Virus record (IMG/VR): IMGVR_UViG_3300015374_000073
Location: 1 to 22,280 of that record
Origin: a virus
DNA: 22,280 bases
Direction: 5' to 3' (one strand)
Positions 6,488-15,400 of this stretch are shown here, piece by piece. Numbering within the stretch: position 1 is the stretch's first letter; each line of letters starts with the position of its first letter. Both the position numbers and the translations under genes were made by a program. The notes below the pieces were generated by a model, which saw only the letters and a program-made list of their open reading frames with translations, was not told the DNA's origin and searched no databases.

Positions 6488-6494
6488 GGGTCTG

Positions 6495-6791
6495 ATGTTC
6501 AAGTTTTCTTGCCATCCCGACGGTGGCCCGTCGTTCACGGTGATCGCCCGATCCAGAGCGATCTCGGCGTGGGAGAACGCCCCCGGCCAGCCCAAGGGTG
6601 AGCGTCGCAGCCTCGGCGACTTCACCAAAAACCTGTCCATGGTCGACACCGTCGATCTGGCCTGGTACGCCGCGTCGAAGGCCGGGAAAACCGACCTGGA
6701 CATCATCGAGTGGCGTAAGCAGGTCGACGTCGACCTCGAGGAGTACGACGACGCTGTAGACGGGCCGGGGCCTACCGAAGTGGCTCCCTGA
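6495..6791 (+). CDS. Tail assembly chaperone, short form (gpG-like)
   Basis: This is the zero-frame product, 98 residues. It starts at ATG 6495 seven bases after the upstream stop. Segments include FKFSCHPDGGPSFTVIARS, a middle with GDFTKNLSMVDTVDLAWYAA, and an acidic C-terminus (QVDVDLEEYDDAVDG). Position just before the tape-measure region, and a second open frame in -1 downstream, are the marks of the gpG/gpT pair that holds the tape measure protein during tail assembly. It is not expected in finished virions. Confidence 0.75.
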   Translation: MFKFSCHPDGGPSFTVIARSRAISAWENAPGQPKGERRSLGDFTKNLSMVDTVDLAWYAASKAGKTDLDIIEWRKQVDVDLEEYDDAVDGPGPTEVAP

Positions 6792-6976
6792 GCCACACCC
6801 TCGTCGCTCTGATGCTCCGCACGTCGATCCCAATGGATGTGTGGATGCGGCAGCCGGAGGGCTGTATCGAGACGGCGATCCGGATGGTCAACGAGCAGGA
6901 CGTGATTGACCGCGAAGACCAGACCGGGCAGGGCGACGACCGCTTCAGCGGGCCGGGTCCTCAGATGAGTGGCTGA
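6495..6976 (+). CDS. Tail assembly chaperone, frameshifted long form (gpGT-like)
   Basis: A -1 shift near 6767-6773 would join the upstream gene to the frame 6770-6973 (stop TGA 6974-6976), giving about 160 residues. The added part contains LVALMLRTSIPMDVWMRQP, then AIRMVNEQDVIDRE and a Gly/Asp-rich tail ending in GPGPQMSG. This -1 frame has no good start of its own; the first ATG in it is at 6812 without a clear binding site. In lambda and most siphoviruses this arrangement makes gpGT, which is needed with gpG for tail assembly. The frame is seen in the bases; use of the shift is inferred. Confidence 0.7.
6767..6796 (+). promoter_or_regulatory. Programmed -1 frameshift signal
   Basis: The zero frame reads G GGG CCT at 6767-6773, where the Gly-decoding tRNA can re-pair fully on GGG one base back; the second codon re-pairs less well, so it is not a perfect X-XXY-YYZ site. 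Six bases later GTGGCT (6780-6785) pairs exactly with AGCCAC (6791-6796) across a five-base loop, and the zero-frame TGA straddles the loop and 3' arm. The spacing suits a stimulatory hairpin. Confidence 0.6.
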
Positions 6977-6990
6977 CGAGGGGGCGGGCT

Positions 6991-7428
6991 GTGGCGACGG
7001 ACTTCGACATCACGGTCAAGGGCGTCCCCGCGGTTGAGCGCGCCCTGGTCAACCTCGACGAGGACGCCGAGAAGGCGATGGTGAAGGAGAAGCGCCGCCT
7101 GGCGAAGAACCTTGCCGCGAAGCTGCGGCGGGCGGTGATGCGGGAGGCGTACAAGCGGCAGGGCAAGCTGGTGCGCCCGACAATCCACCAAAGCGGGGAC
7201 CGGGTCATCGCCGGACCGCACGCCATCCTGAACGCGAGCGAGTACGGCGCTCGCGGCCGGTACGGCTGGTACGCCGCCGAGCGGTACCGGCATTCGACGG
7301 GCCGTCAGTTCCGGCCGCCGAACCGGTCGGGCTACTGGTGGAACCCCACCATCCAGCGCAGCAAACCGGACGCTGACGCCGCCGTCCAACGCGCGCTAGA
7401 TGCGGCCGTCCGCCAGTGGGGTGCCTGA
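6991..7428 (+). CDS. HK97 gp10-like head-tail/tail completion protein (tentative)
   Basis: This protein of 145 residues starts at GTG 6991 with GAGGGGGCGG before it. The N-terminus (TDFDITVKGVPAVERALVNL) followed by a Lys/Arg-rich helix (KAMVKEKRRLAKNLAAKLRR), then a beta part with SEYGARGRYGWYAA and a final helix (ADAAVQRALDAAVRQW), resembles the HK97 gp10-like neck family. Such genes usually lie between the connector and the tail terminator, so this place just before the tape measure is unusual. It may instead be a tail-tube-associated protein of similar fold. It ends one base before the tape-measure start codon. Confidence 0.5.
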   Translation: MATDFDITVKGVPAVERALVNLDEDAEKAMVKEKRRLAKNLAAKLRRAVMREAYKRQGKLVRPTIHQSGDRVIAGPHAILNASEYGARGRYGWYAAERYRHSTGRQFRPPNRSGYWWNPTIQRSKPDADAAVQRALDAAVRQWGA

Positions 7429-7429
7429 C

Positions 7430-10315
7430 ATGGCGTCGGTGCGTTCCACCATTGAGCTGCTCATCACCGGGTCGACCCGTGGGTTGGGTGCGGCGGCGGC
7501 TGAGGCGCGGGCGATGGCCGACCGGGTCGCCGCCGCCGAAGACCGGGTGTCCGCCGCCCGGGTTCGCTCTGCTGCGGCGGAAGAGCGGGTCCGGGTTGTT
7601 GAGGAGCGGCTGTCCGCGGCCCGGGCCCAGCAGGAAGCCGCCCTGTCCCGGGTGGGGGTTGCGGAGACCAACCTGGCCCGGGCTCGTGAAGCATCTTTGG
7701 GCTCGACGACCCGGTTGTCGCAGGCGCAGGCTGATTTGGACGCGGTCCGTTCCCGGTCGGGGGCGACTACCGATGAGATCGCCGCGGCGGAGGAACGGGT
7801 CACCCGCGTCCGGCAAGAGGCGGACACGGCAGCGGCCCGCCTGCAGGCCTCCGAAGCCCGCCTGGCGTCTGCTCGTGCCAATGCGGACCAGTCGTCGGCG
7901 CGGGTGGCTGCGGCGGAGGCGGCGATCAACCGGGCCCGGTCGGACGCGATCCGGGCCAGTGAGGATCTGGCCCGCCGCGAGAACGAGCTCAACCGGATCC
8001 GCCGCACCGGCAACAACGACATCGACCGACAACGCTCCGGTCTGTTGGGTGTGTTCGACGCGGTCGGCCGCCTGGCGGATGCGTTCACCGGCGCCGACGG
8101 CGCCTCCACGAGTTTCTTGTCGAAGATGGCCGCGCTGAACTCGGTGGTGTCCAGCATCGGCGGCCCGATCGTGCAGGCCGTGGTCGGTGTCCTCGAGCTG
8201 GTGGCGGTGATGTCCGCTCTCGGTGAGATCGTCGGGATTGTCGGCGGCCTGATCGGGCAGGTGTTGGGCGGCGTCGTTCCGGTGCTGCTCACGTTGGGCG
8301 CGGCGGCGGGCACGGTCATGCTGGGCCTGGACGGTATCCAGAAGGCTGCGGAGGCGGCCGCGCCGGCGTTTGAGCGGCTGAAAGCAGCCGTGTCCGGCGT
8401 TTTCGTGCAGCAGCTGACCCCGGCGTTCAAGGAGCTTGCCGGGGTTCTGCCGCAGTTGACGAACGGGTTCAAGGGGATCGCTCTCGCCATCTCCGGCCTG
8501 ATCAAAAACGTGATCGACTTCATCGCGTCAGCCCAAGGCATCCAGGCCCTCAACGCCATCCTGTCCGGCACCGAAGGGTTCGTCCGCGGCCTGTCCGCGG
8601 GCGTGAAGGAACTCGTCCAAGGGTTCATCCTGGCCGGGTCGGCGGCGGCGCCGGCGATGGGCCAACTCGGCGACGCGATCGGTTCGGTGTTGGGCCGGAT
8701 CGGCGAGGTCCTGACCCGGTTGTCCCTCGACGGTGTGTTGCAGAAGGCTGTTCAGGGGTTGGCGGCGACGATCAAGGGGTTGGGTGACGTCGTCGCCCCC
8801 GTGATCGAAATCTTTATTCGGATGGGCGCCGCCATCGGCAGCACGGTGGGGCAGTCCCTGTCCGAACTCGGGAAGATCATCGAGACGACGACCCCATTCT
8901 GGGAAAACCTGGCCAGGGTCGCCGGGGAACTCCTGCTGTCCGCGTTCCAGCAACTCGGCCCGCCCATCGAGCGGCTGCTGCAATCGTTGCTGCCCGGCGC
9001 CACCAACGGGATGGACGCCTTCGCGAGGATCATCGAAACCCAGGTATTTCCCGCCATCGGCCATTTTATCGACTGGCTGCGCACCGACGGCATCCCCGGG
9101 ATTGTGGCGTTCTTCCTGGCCGCGACCGTCAACGCCCTGACCTTCGCCTCCACCTTCACAGGCGTGATCGCCAGCATCCTCGGCGTGCTGTCGGGGTTCT
9201 TCGGCGCCATGGCGCAGGCCTTGGCACCGTTCGATGCGGCAGCCGAGCAGGCGTTCCAGCAGGCCGCCGCCGCAACCGGAGCGTTCAAGGATCAGCTCGT
9301 CGGGCTCAAGGCTGGCATCGACGGGCTGAAGGACAAGGCCGTCAAGGTACAGATGCAGGTGGCGGGTGGCGACGCCGTCAGAGGCCTGCAACTGCAGGTG
9401 GATGGCATCCACGACAAGTTCGTCAACATTTTCGCCGGGGTCACCGGCACCCCGAACCTTGTCGACATGAAAAACCAGATCGCGTTCATCAACAGCAAAA
9501 AGGTTGATGTAGGGGCCGCGGTCACCGGCACGCCGCAGGTTGGGGAGTTGGCCACCGGGATCGCCGGGGTCAACCCCAAAGTGGTCACCGTGACCGCCAA
9601 CGTGCCGCAAGGCCCGAACCTCGGCGCGCAAGGCAACCAGGTACTCACCGGTGCCATCGCCGGGGTCAACAGCAAAACTGTCACGACCACCGGCAACGTG
9701 CCGGAAGGCGCCACCCTGGGCAAGGCGGGCAACCAGCTACTCAAGGCGGCCATCGACGCCGTCATCCCCAAATCCGTGACGACCACTGGGAACGTGCCGG
9801 GCGGGCCCACGCTCGGCACACAGGGAAACCAGGCGCTCACCGGAGCTATCAACAACGTCAACAGCAAGACCGTGGCGGTCAACGCCAACGTCAGCGGAAC
9901 GGGCGAGGTTAATTCGTTGGCTTCGGCCATCAACGCCCTTCACGACAAGGTCGTGAACGTCGTGACGCATGTGCAGCAGGTCTTCGGGTTCCGTAAGGGC
10001 GGCTCGGTTCCCCCGAACTCGACGATCCTGGTTGGTGAGGACGGGCCGGAGCTGCTCCAGATCGGCAGCCGGGGCGGGTTCGTCACCAACGCCCCACGCA
10101 CCCGCGCGCTTCTCAACTCGGGCCCTAACAGTGCACCGTCTGTCAGGCCGGGAACAGCCTCCCCGGACAACACAGAAACCGGTGGCGGCGGCCCGATCAC
10201 CGTCAACGTCATGCTCTCGCAGGAGCAGATCGCCGGGATCGCCCAAGCCGAGATAATCCGGCAGAACCGCGCCACGAAACGCACCGTCCTCGCCGGTACC
10301 GGCGTCACCTTCTAG
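7430..10315 (+). CDS. Tape measure protein
   Basis: This protein of 961 residues sets tail length and lies inside the tube; at about 0.15 nm per residue it predicts a tail near 144 nm. The start is ATG 7430, just after the upstream stop; the longer frame from 7400 lies within the previous gene. Residues about 25-195 form a long Ala/Arg/Glu coiled coil. Residues about 234-303 and 557-598 are strongly hydrophobic (GGPIVQAVVGVLELVAVM, TVNALTFASTFTGVIASILG), as expected for a protein that enters the cell membrane. Residues 636-839 hold an array of 27- and 32-residue repeats. The C-terminus has FGFRKGGSVPP and VGEDGPELLQIGSRGGFV, the common tape-measure ending. No lysozyme or peptidase domain is recognised. 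Confidence 0.95.
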   Translation: MASVRSTIELLITGSTRGLGAAAAEARAMADRVAAAEDRVSAARVRSAAAEERVRVVEERLSAARAQQEAALSRVGVAETNLARAREASLGSTTRLSQAQADLDAVRSRSGATTDEIAAAEERVTRVRQEADTAAARLQASEARLASARANADQSSARVAAAEAAINRARSDAIRASEDLARRENELNRIRRTGNNDIDRQRSGLLGVFDAVGRLADAFTGADGASTSFLSKMAALNSVVSSIGGPIVQAVVGVLELVAVMSALGEIVGIVGGLIGQVLGGVVPVLLTLGAAAGTVMLGLDGIQKAAEAAAPAFERLKAAVSGVFVQQLTPAFKELAGVLPQLTNGFKGIALAISGLIKNVIDFIASAQGIQALNAILSGTEGFVRGLSAGVKELVQGFILAGSAAAPAMGQLGDAIGSVLGRIGEVLTRLSLDGVLQKAVQGLAATIKGLGDVVAPVIEIFIRMGAAIGSTVGQSLSELGKIIETTTPFWENLARVAGELLLSAFQQLGPPIERLLQSLLPGATNGMDAFARIIETQVFPAIGHFIDWLRTDGIPGIVAFFLAATVNALTFASTFTGVIASILGVLSGFFGAMAQALAPFDAAAEQAFQQAAAATGAFKDQLVGLKAGIDGLKDKAVKVQMQVAGGDAVRGLQLQVDGIHDKFVNIFAGVTGTPNLVDMKNQIAFINSKKVDVGAAVTGTPQVGELATGIAGVNPKVVTVTANVPQGPNLGAQGNQVLTGAIAGVNSKTVTTTGNVPEGATLGKAGNQLLKAAIDAVIPKSVTTTGNVPGGPTLGTQGNQALTGAINNVNSKTVAVNANVSGTGEVNSLASAINALHDKVVNVVTHVQQVFGFRKGGSVPPNSTILVGEDGPELLQIGSRGGFVTNAPRTRALLNSGPNSAPSVRPGTASPDNTETGGGGPITVNVMLSQEQIAGIAQAEIIRQNRATKRTVLAGTGVTF
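9335..9946 (+). repeat. Seven degenerate repeats within the tape measure protein
   Basis: Residues 636-839 fall into seven head-to-tail units, each starting K-x-V: units 1, 2, 3 and 7 are 27 residues and units 4, 5 and 6 are 32 residues. A partial eighth begins at 840 (KVVNVVTHV). The 32-residue form has KxVTTTGNVPxGxTLGxxGNQ then a helix-like part ending in xVNS or xVIP. The longer units carry a five-residue insertion after the NVP turn. Seen directly in the translation. Confidence 0.8.
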
Positions 10316-10331
10316 CTCCCCAGGAGTGACA

Positions 10332-10889
10332 TTGTCTGCCGACATCTGGCTGCCCCCTGCCCAAAACCGGGACCTGATCAGCTGGCACGGACACGCCAAG
10401 GTCGAAAAGTTCGACGGCGACGACGACGTCACCCCCATCTGGCACGGACCGGACGGGGACCTGCGGCTGAACCCGGTATGGCGGCGTCGCGCCACCCCGT
10501 ATGAGGTGGTCGAGGCCGAAAACCTGATGCTCACCGCCGGGGCCACCCTGACCCTCAACCGGCTGGCCGGGATCACCTCTACCGCGATCGATGCCACCAA
10601 CGGGCGGATCGCCGTCGGGGACGGCGTGACGGCGGTGACGGCCGGGCAAACCGATCTGCAGGGCACCAACAAGTATCGGCAGGTGTTCGACTCGGTTCCG
10701 TCTGTTTCCGGGAACCAGTTGCAGGCGGTGGCGACGGTGGCGGCCGGGAGTGCCACGTTCACCTGGAATGAGGCGGGTTTGGCGAATAGCGCATCCGGGG
10801 CCACGTTGGTGAATCGCTTTTTGCAATCGTTCGGCGCAAAAGGCGCCGGGGTTCAGTGGATTATCACCATAACACTCACACTTAGTTAG
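10332..10889 (+). CDS. Minor tail protein, tail-tip or fibre-like
   Basis: This protein of 185 residues starts at TTG 10332, with AGGAG at 10322-10326 five bases upstream; the GTG at 10326 overlaps that site and is less likely. The sequence includes RRRATPYEVVEAENLMLTAG, then GRIAVGDGVTAVTAGQTDLQG, FTWNEAGLANSASG and a final LQSFGAKGAGVQWIITITLTLS-type strand (quoted in outline). Proteins with 'VGDGxTAxxAxQTDLxG' and 'FxWNEAGLxN' are common among actinophage tail genes after the tape measure, from memory. Its last 80 bases are more AT-rich than the rest of the gene. Confidence 0.65.
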   Translation: MSADIWLPPAQNRDLISWHGHAKVEKFDGDDDVTPIWHGPDGDLRLNPVWRRRATPYEVVEAENLMLTAGATLTLNRLAGITSTAIDATNGRIAVGDGVTAVTAGQTDLQGTNKYRQVFDSVPSVSGNQLQAVATVAAGSATFTWNEAGLANSASGATLVNRFLQSFGAKGAGVQWIITITLTLS

Positions 10890-10947
10890 TGCAGACTTTG
10901 TGCTAAATAGTGATCAACCTCTGACCAGCGAAGACAGGAGCTGATCA

Positions 10948-12420
10948 GTGGGGCTGCGTCGCAACGGTGTCGTTAACCCGGCCTTAAAGAACAACATCAC
11001 CGGTACTGGGACGAGCACCGACTGGACGTCGTCCCCCGCCGGCTACACCCGCCAGACCGGCGTGACCGGGATGTCCCGCACCACCGGGTTCGGCGGGTCC
11101 GGGGCGATCGACTTTGTCACCACGCCGCGGTTCGCGGCGGTGGCCGGGCAGCAGTACATGGCGTCGGTCCAGGTGAAGACCGGCGCTTCGAACTCGTTCA
11201 AAATGCTGATCAACTGGTATTCGTCGATGACGGGTGCGTTCGTCAGCAACTCGGGCACGAGTGTGCCGTTCACCGTGAACGGCACCAGCCGGGTCGAGAT
11301 CGGCCCGTTCACCGCTCCTGTGGGTGCCGGGGCCGGGTATCTGCGCATCATCGAACTCGACGCGACCACGGTCACGCTGACCGCGTTGATGGTCGAGCAG
11401 ACCACCGCGGCCGGCAACACCTACTTCGACGGCGACACCGGCGGCGCGTCCTGGGAGGGCACGGCCGGGAACAGCCCCTCGGTGTTGCTCACCGCCGCGG
11501 ACACGGTCACCGCGACGGATGCCGGGTCGAAAACGGTCACCCCGTCCGGACCGACCGGTGGCGACACCGCATCGTTCACCGCGTCGGCGTCGGTTGTCGC
11601 CTCCGGTGTCGCCGATGAGTTCGCCACCGTCACCGACTCCGGTCTGATCGTCGCTCTCACCTACGACGGCCGGCGGGGCCGGGTCCGGGTGAACGCGGTT
11701 GGTCTGCCTGTGACGGCGTTGCGGGCGGTGGTTGATTCGCGGCCGGTGAACGGCACCCGGTGGACCACGGTGCGCGGCGGGAAGGTCGCCGTGTCCGGGG
11801 GCGTGTTCGCCCGGAATGTCGATGACTACGAGTTCACGTCCGGGGTAGCGAACACCTATCGGATCCGGGCGTTTTCCACCCCGGAGCGGGTGCCCGATGT
11901 GGTGGTGGCGCAGGCGACGGTCACCCTGGCCGCAGTGCTGGACGAGGTGTGGCTGAAGTTCATCGCCGCCCCCGTGTTCAACCGCCGCGTGCAGTTGATC
12001 GACTGGTCGGACATCACCCGCCCGTCCCGGTCCACGTTCTACGACGTGCAGGGCCGATCGGACCCCATCGGCGTGTTGGATGTGGCCGGCTCCCGACGGG
12101 TGACCGTCGAGTTGCGGACGTCGACGAAGGCCCAAGCCGACGACCTCGACTATGCGCTCGCGCAGGGGATGCCGCTGTTTCTGCATGTCCCCGAAACCGT
12201 CGCGCTCCCCAGTCTCTATGCGGCCGCGGGGGACGTCTCTTCTACCCGTCCGTCGAAGCTCACCCAGGTCCGGTATTGGTCGATCCCGCTCACGGAGGTC
12301 GCCCCTCCGCCGGCGACGGTGGTCGGCGCCGCCTCCACCTGGCAAACCATCATCGACGCGTACGGCTCGTGGGCTGACGTTTTGGATGCGTTCCCCACCT
12401 GGCAGGAGGCGTCGGGCTGA
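10948..12420 (+). CDS. Minor tail protein with N-terminal carbohydrate-binding-like domain
   Basis: This protein of 490 residues starts at GTG 10948, with AGGAG at 10936-10940 seven bases upstream. Residues about 8-165 look like a jelly-roll binding domain of the kind at the start of many phage tail proteins (NPALKNNITGTGTSTDW, then AAVAGQQYMASVQVKTG, and TYFDGDTGGASWEGTAG at the end). A Ser/Thr-rich bridge follows. Residues about 230-490 form a beta-rich domain with RRGRVRVNAVGLP, VFNRRVQLIDWSDITRP and SRRVTVELRTSTKAQADDLD, which resembles tail-tip proteins encoded before the hub gene. The end TWQTIIDAYGSWADVLDAFPTW has two similar short Trp-bearing segments (TWQTIIDAYGSW and ADVLDAFPTW). 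It overlaps the next gene by one base (TGATG). Confidence 0.65.
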   Translation: MGLRRNGVVNPALKNNITGTGTSTDWTSSPAGYTRQTGVTGMSRTTGFGGSGAIDFVTTPRFAAVAGQQYMASVQVKTGASNSFKMLINWYSSMTGAFVSNSGTSVPFTVNGTSRVEIGPFTAPVGAGAGYLRIIELDATTVTLTALMVEQTTAAGNTYFDGDTGGASWEGTAGNSPSVLLTAADTVTATDAGSKTVTPSGPTGGDTASFTASASVVASGVADEFATVTDSGLIVALTYDGRRGRVRVNAVGLPVTALRAVVDSRPVNGTRWTTVRGGKVAVSGGVFARNVDDYEFTSGVANTYRIRAFSTPERVPDVVVAQATVTLAAVLDEVWLKFIAAPVFNRRVQLIDWSDITRPSRSTFYDVQGRSDPIGVLDVAGSRRVTVELRTSTKAQADDLDYALAQGMPLFLHVPETVALPSLYAAAGDVSSTRPSKLTQVRYWSIPLTEVAPPPATVVGAASTWQTIIDAYGSWADVLDAFPTWQEASG

Positions 12421-15400
12421 TGTTCCCCGTCTCCCAACGCTTCCTGGACACCATCACCGGCACCCATCACGCCGTGTCGCGGGCGCTGCTGTTGACCGAA
12501 ACCCAATTCGGGCCTACCCCCGACGGTGTCGAGCTCCCGATCCTGTCCGGGGACGTCAAGTTCGCCGCCACCGCCGACAACAACTCCACGTTGGAGTTGA
12601 CGGTGCCCGGGGACTATTGGGAGAAGGTTCAGCCCTACGGCGGCGAGGTCTGGGCTGCCCGCGGTGTGGCGTTCGGGGACGGCACCCAAGAGTTGGTGCC
12701 GCTCGGCTACTTCCGCATCGACGAAGTCGAAATCGACGACGCCCCCTACGGCCCGGTCCGGCTGTCCTGCTCCGACCGCGTCTCCCAGCTGAAGCAGAAC
12801 CGGGTTTTGTACCCGTTCCAGGTCCCCGAGGGGTATTCGCACCGGCAGCTGTTTGAGCGGCTGGTCAACGGCCGGCTGTCCACCGGCGGCGGCACCGCCC
12901 CGGACAAGACCCAGGCTGCGGAGCTCATCCACGACCGTTTCCTGCTCGGCCAGGAGATCGGCACCGACTGGACGTGGACCGGGGCGCCGGACCTCGTCAC
13001 CACCTACCACACCGAACTGGTGACGGCGTGGGGCGGGAACAGCCTGATGCCCGCGCAGACCGAGGCCGCGCTGCTCATCGACAACCGCATCCTGGCCCAC
13101 GCCTCTATTGAAACCGACTGGACGTGGGCCGGGATGCCCCCGATCGTCGGCACCTACCACGCTGCCCTGGTCGCCTTGTACATCGCCGCCGGTTCCCCGG
13201 AGCCGACAGCCTGGCTGCAGACCTACATCACCGCCAACGGCGGCACGATGCCCACCCAGACCCGGGCGGCGACAGTCATCCGGGCCCGTCTGGAGTCCGG
13301 GCTGCCCATCAACCCGGACTGGACGTGGGAAGACCCGCCGTCGATCGTCACCACCTACGCTCCGACGATCGTCGGCCTGTATCCGGGCGCCTGGGACGAC
13401 CGGCCGACGGCGATCGCCTGGATCATCAACTACATCGCCAACAACGGTGGCGGTGGGCCACCGGACCCGGTGACGTGGCTGGAAAACTATGTCGCCGCGA
13501 ACGGCGGCTACGCCACGATCAACTCGCTCGGCTACGCCGCCCTGATCCAAGGGCCGGCCATCCCGATCGTGTGGAACGGGTATGACCCGGACCGGGCGTT
13601 CATCACCGGCGGCCCGGTCGTGGAAAACTCCACCTACGACTTCATGTCGAAGTTGGCGGACAGCCGCGGGTGTGTGTTGCGGTTCGACGAGTTCGGCCAG
13701 CTGAACATTGATGTGCGGGACCCGGACCCGGGTTCGGCGCCGGTCTATTCGATCGCGCCGGGACAAACCGGAAACCTGATCAAAGCCAGCCGGAAGACCA
13801 CCCGCGACGGCTACTACAACATCGTTGTCGCCTACGGCTCCGATCCGGCCGCCCCGACCGGCTACCGGTTGGCGTACAACAACGACCCGAACAGCCCGCT
13901 GCGGTGGGACTCCCAGTACGGCGCCGCCGCCCGCTACTACGCCTCCCCGCTGCTGCGTACCCCGCAGCAGGCCGCGGACGCCGCCGCGGCGGTGCTGTCC
14001 CACTACACCGGTTTGCCCACCACCTTGGGCTTGTGGACGGTGCCGAACCCGGCGCTCCGACCGTTGGACGCGATCCAGGCGAAGATCACCGGTCTGGCTG
14101 AGACCCACATCGTCGACACCGTCACCATCCCGCTCGCGATCGCCGGCGCCGGACCGGTGGAGATCGCCACCCGCACCCTGAACGAGGTGTTGATCCCGGA
14201 GACGGTCGACGGCACCAGCAGCGGCGGCTCCGACACCGGCACCGACCAGCCCACCCCGGCGCAGATCGCGCAGGAGAAAGCGTTCGAGCTCACCTCCACG
14301 GCAGAAAACAGCACTGTGCAGTGGTGGAACCAGTTCTCCTACCTCGAAGACATCGGCGACGGCCGCGGCTACACCTGCGGCATCGCCGGGTTCACCTCCG
14401 CCACCGGCGACCTGCTCGAGGTCGTACAAAGCTACGCCTCCACCAAACCGGGCAACGTCCTGGCGCCGTTCATCCCCGGCCTGACCACCTGCGCCAACGC
14501 AGGCATGGGCGGCACCGCGTCCACCCTGGCCAACACGAACCTGGGCACCCCGTTCAAAACCGCGTGGGCCACCGCTGCCGCGGACACCGTGTTCCAGACG
14601 GTGCAGATCAACTACCGCAACCAGGTGTACTGGACGCCGGCGTTCAACATCGCAGTCGGCGACGCACTGTCCAACCTCGGTTTGGCCATCTACTACGACA
14701 CCTCGATCAACCACGGCATGGGGTCGCCGGACGAGAACGACGGCAGCTTCGACGACATCTACGCGGCCGCCGACGTGAACGCGAACCAGGCCGCCCGCCT
14801 CATCCTGATCCGCATCCGCTCGGGGCAGACCATCCTTGAGGACTGGACGTGGCCGGGCGCACCAGCGGTGGTGGGCACCTACAACGACACCCTGCAAACG
14901 GCATGGACCGGGGCCGGGTCCCCGGACGCGGCGACCTGGCTGGAGCAGTACTGGCTGACCGCGTTCCTCGCCGCCCGCGGCGCGGTGCTCACCGCGTGGG
15001 GTGACAACCCGTCCGACGGCCGCATCCACATGTTCACCGTGCTGATGGCCACCGGGAACATGACCCTGACCACCCCTTTTACGTGGTCGGTGTACGGCGA
15101 CACCTACACCATGTCGACCGACCAGTTCCCCTACGGCTGGGTCGGCGGCAACTCGGGTGGTGGGTCGGTCACCTTCCCCAACCCCGGGGTGGCGCACAAC
15201 ATCGGCTCCGCCCCGGGCCAGAACTCGTTCAACCTGGGGGTGGGGTTCGACGGCGACCCGACGTTCGGCACCACCCACCACGACTTCTCCCGCGACGAGA
15301 TCGCCGCCGGGCTGATTGTGCCCGGCTACTACGAGCTCAACCCGGCCGGTGAAGTTGTGATGACCGCCCACCCCGGCGGCGGCAAGACCAGCAGCAAAAC

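Noticed and set aside
5492-6796. A 434-codon minus-strand open frame over the tail tube and chaperone genes
   Set aside because: It covers several plus-strand genes with proper binding sites and overlaps, and its translation has no recognisable domain.
6812-6976. A separate short gene starting at ATG 6812 for the second chaperone
   Set aside because: There is no clear binding site, and the -1 frame is open upstream to the slip site, so a frameshift product fits better, though internal initiation cannot be excluded.
12216-15371. A 1051-codon open frame on the minus strand opposite the giant tail gene
   Set aside because: Its product is Arg/Gly/His/Val-rich low-complexity sequence typical of antisense frames in GC-rich coding DNA, while the plus strand shows clear domains with catalytic motifs.
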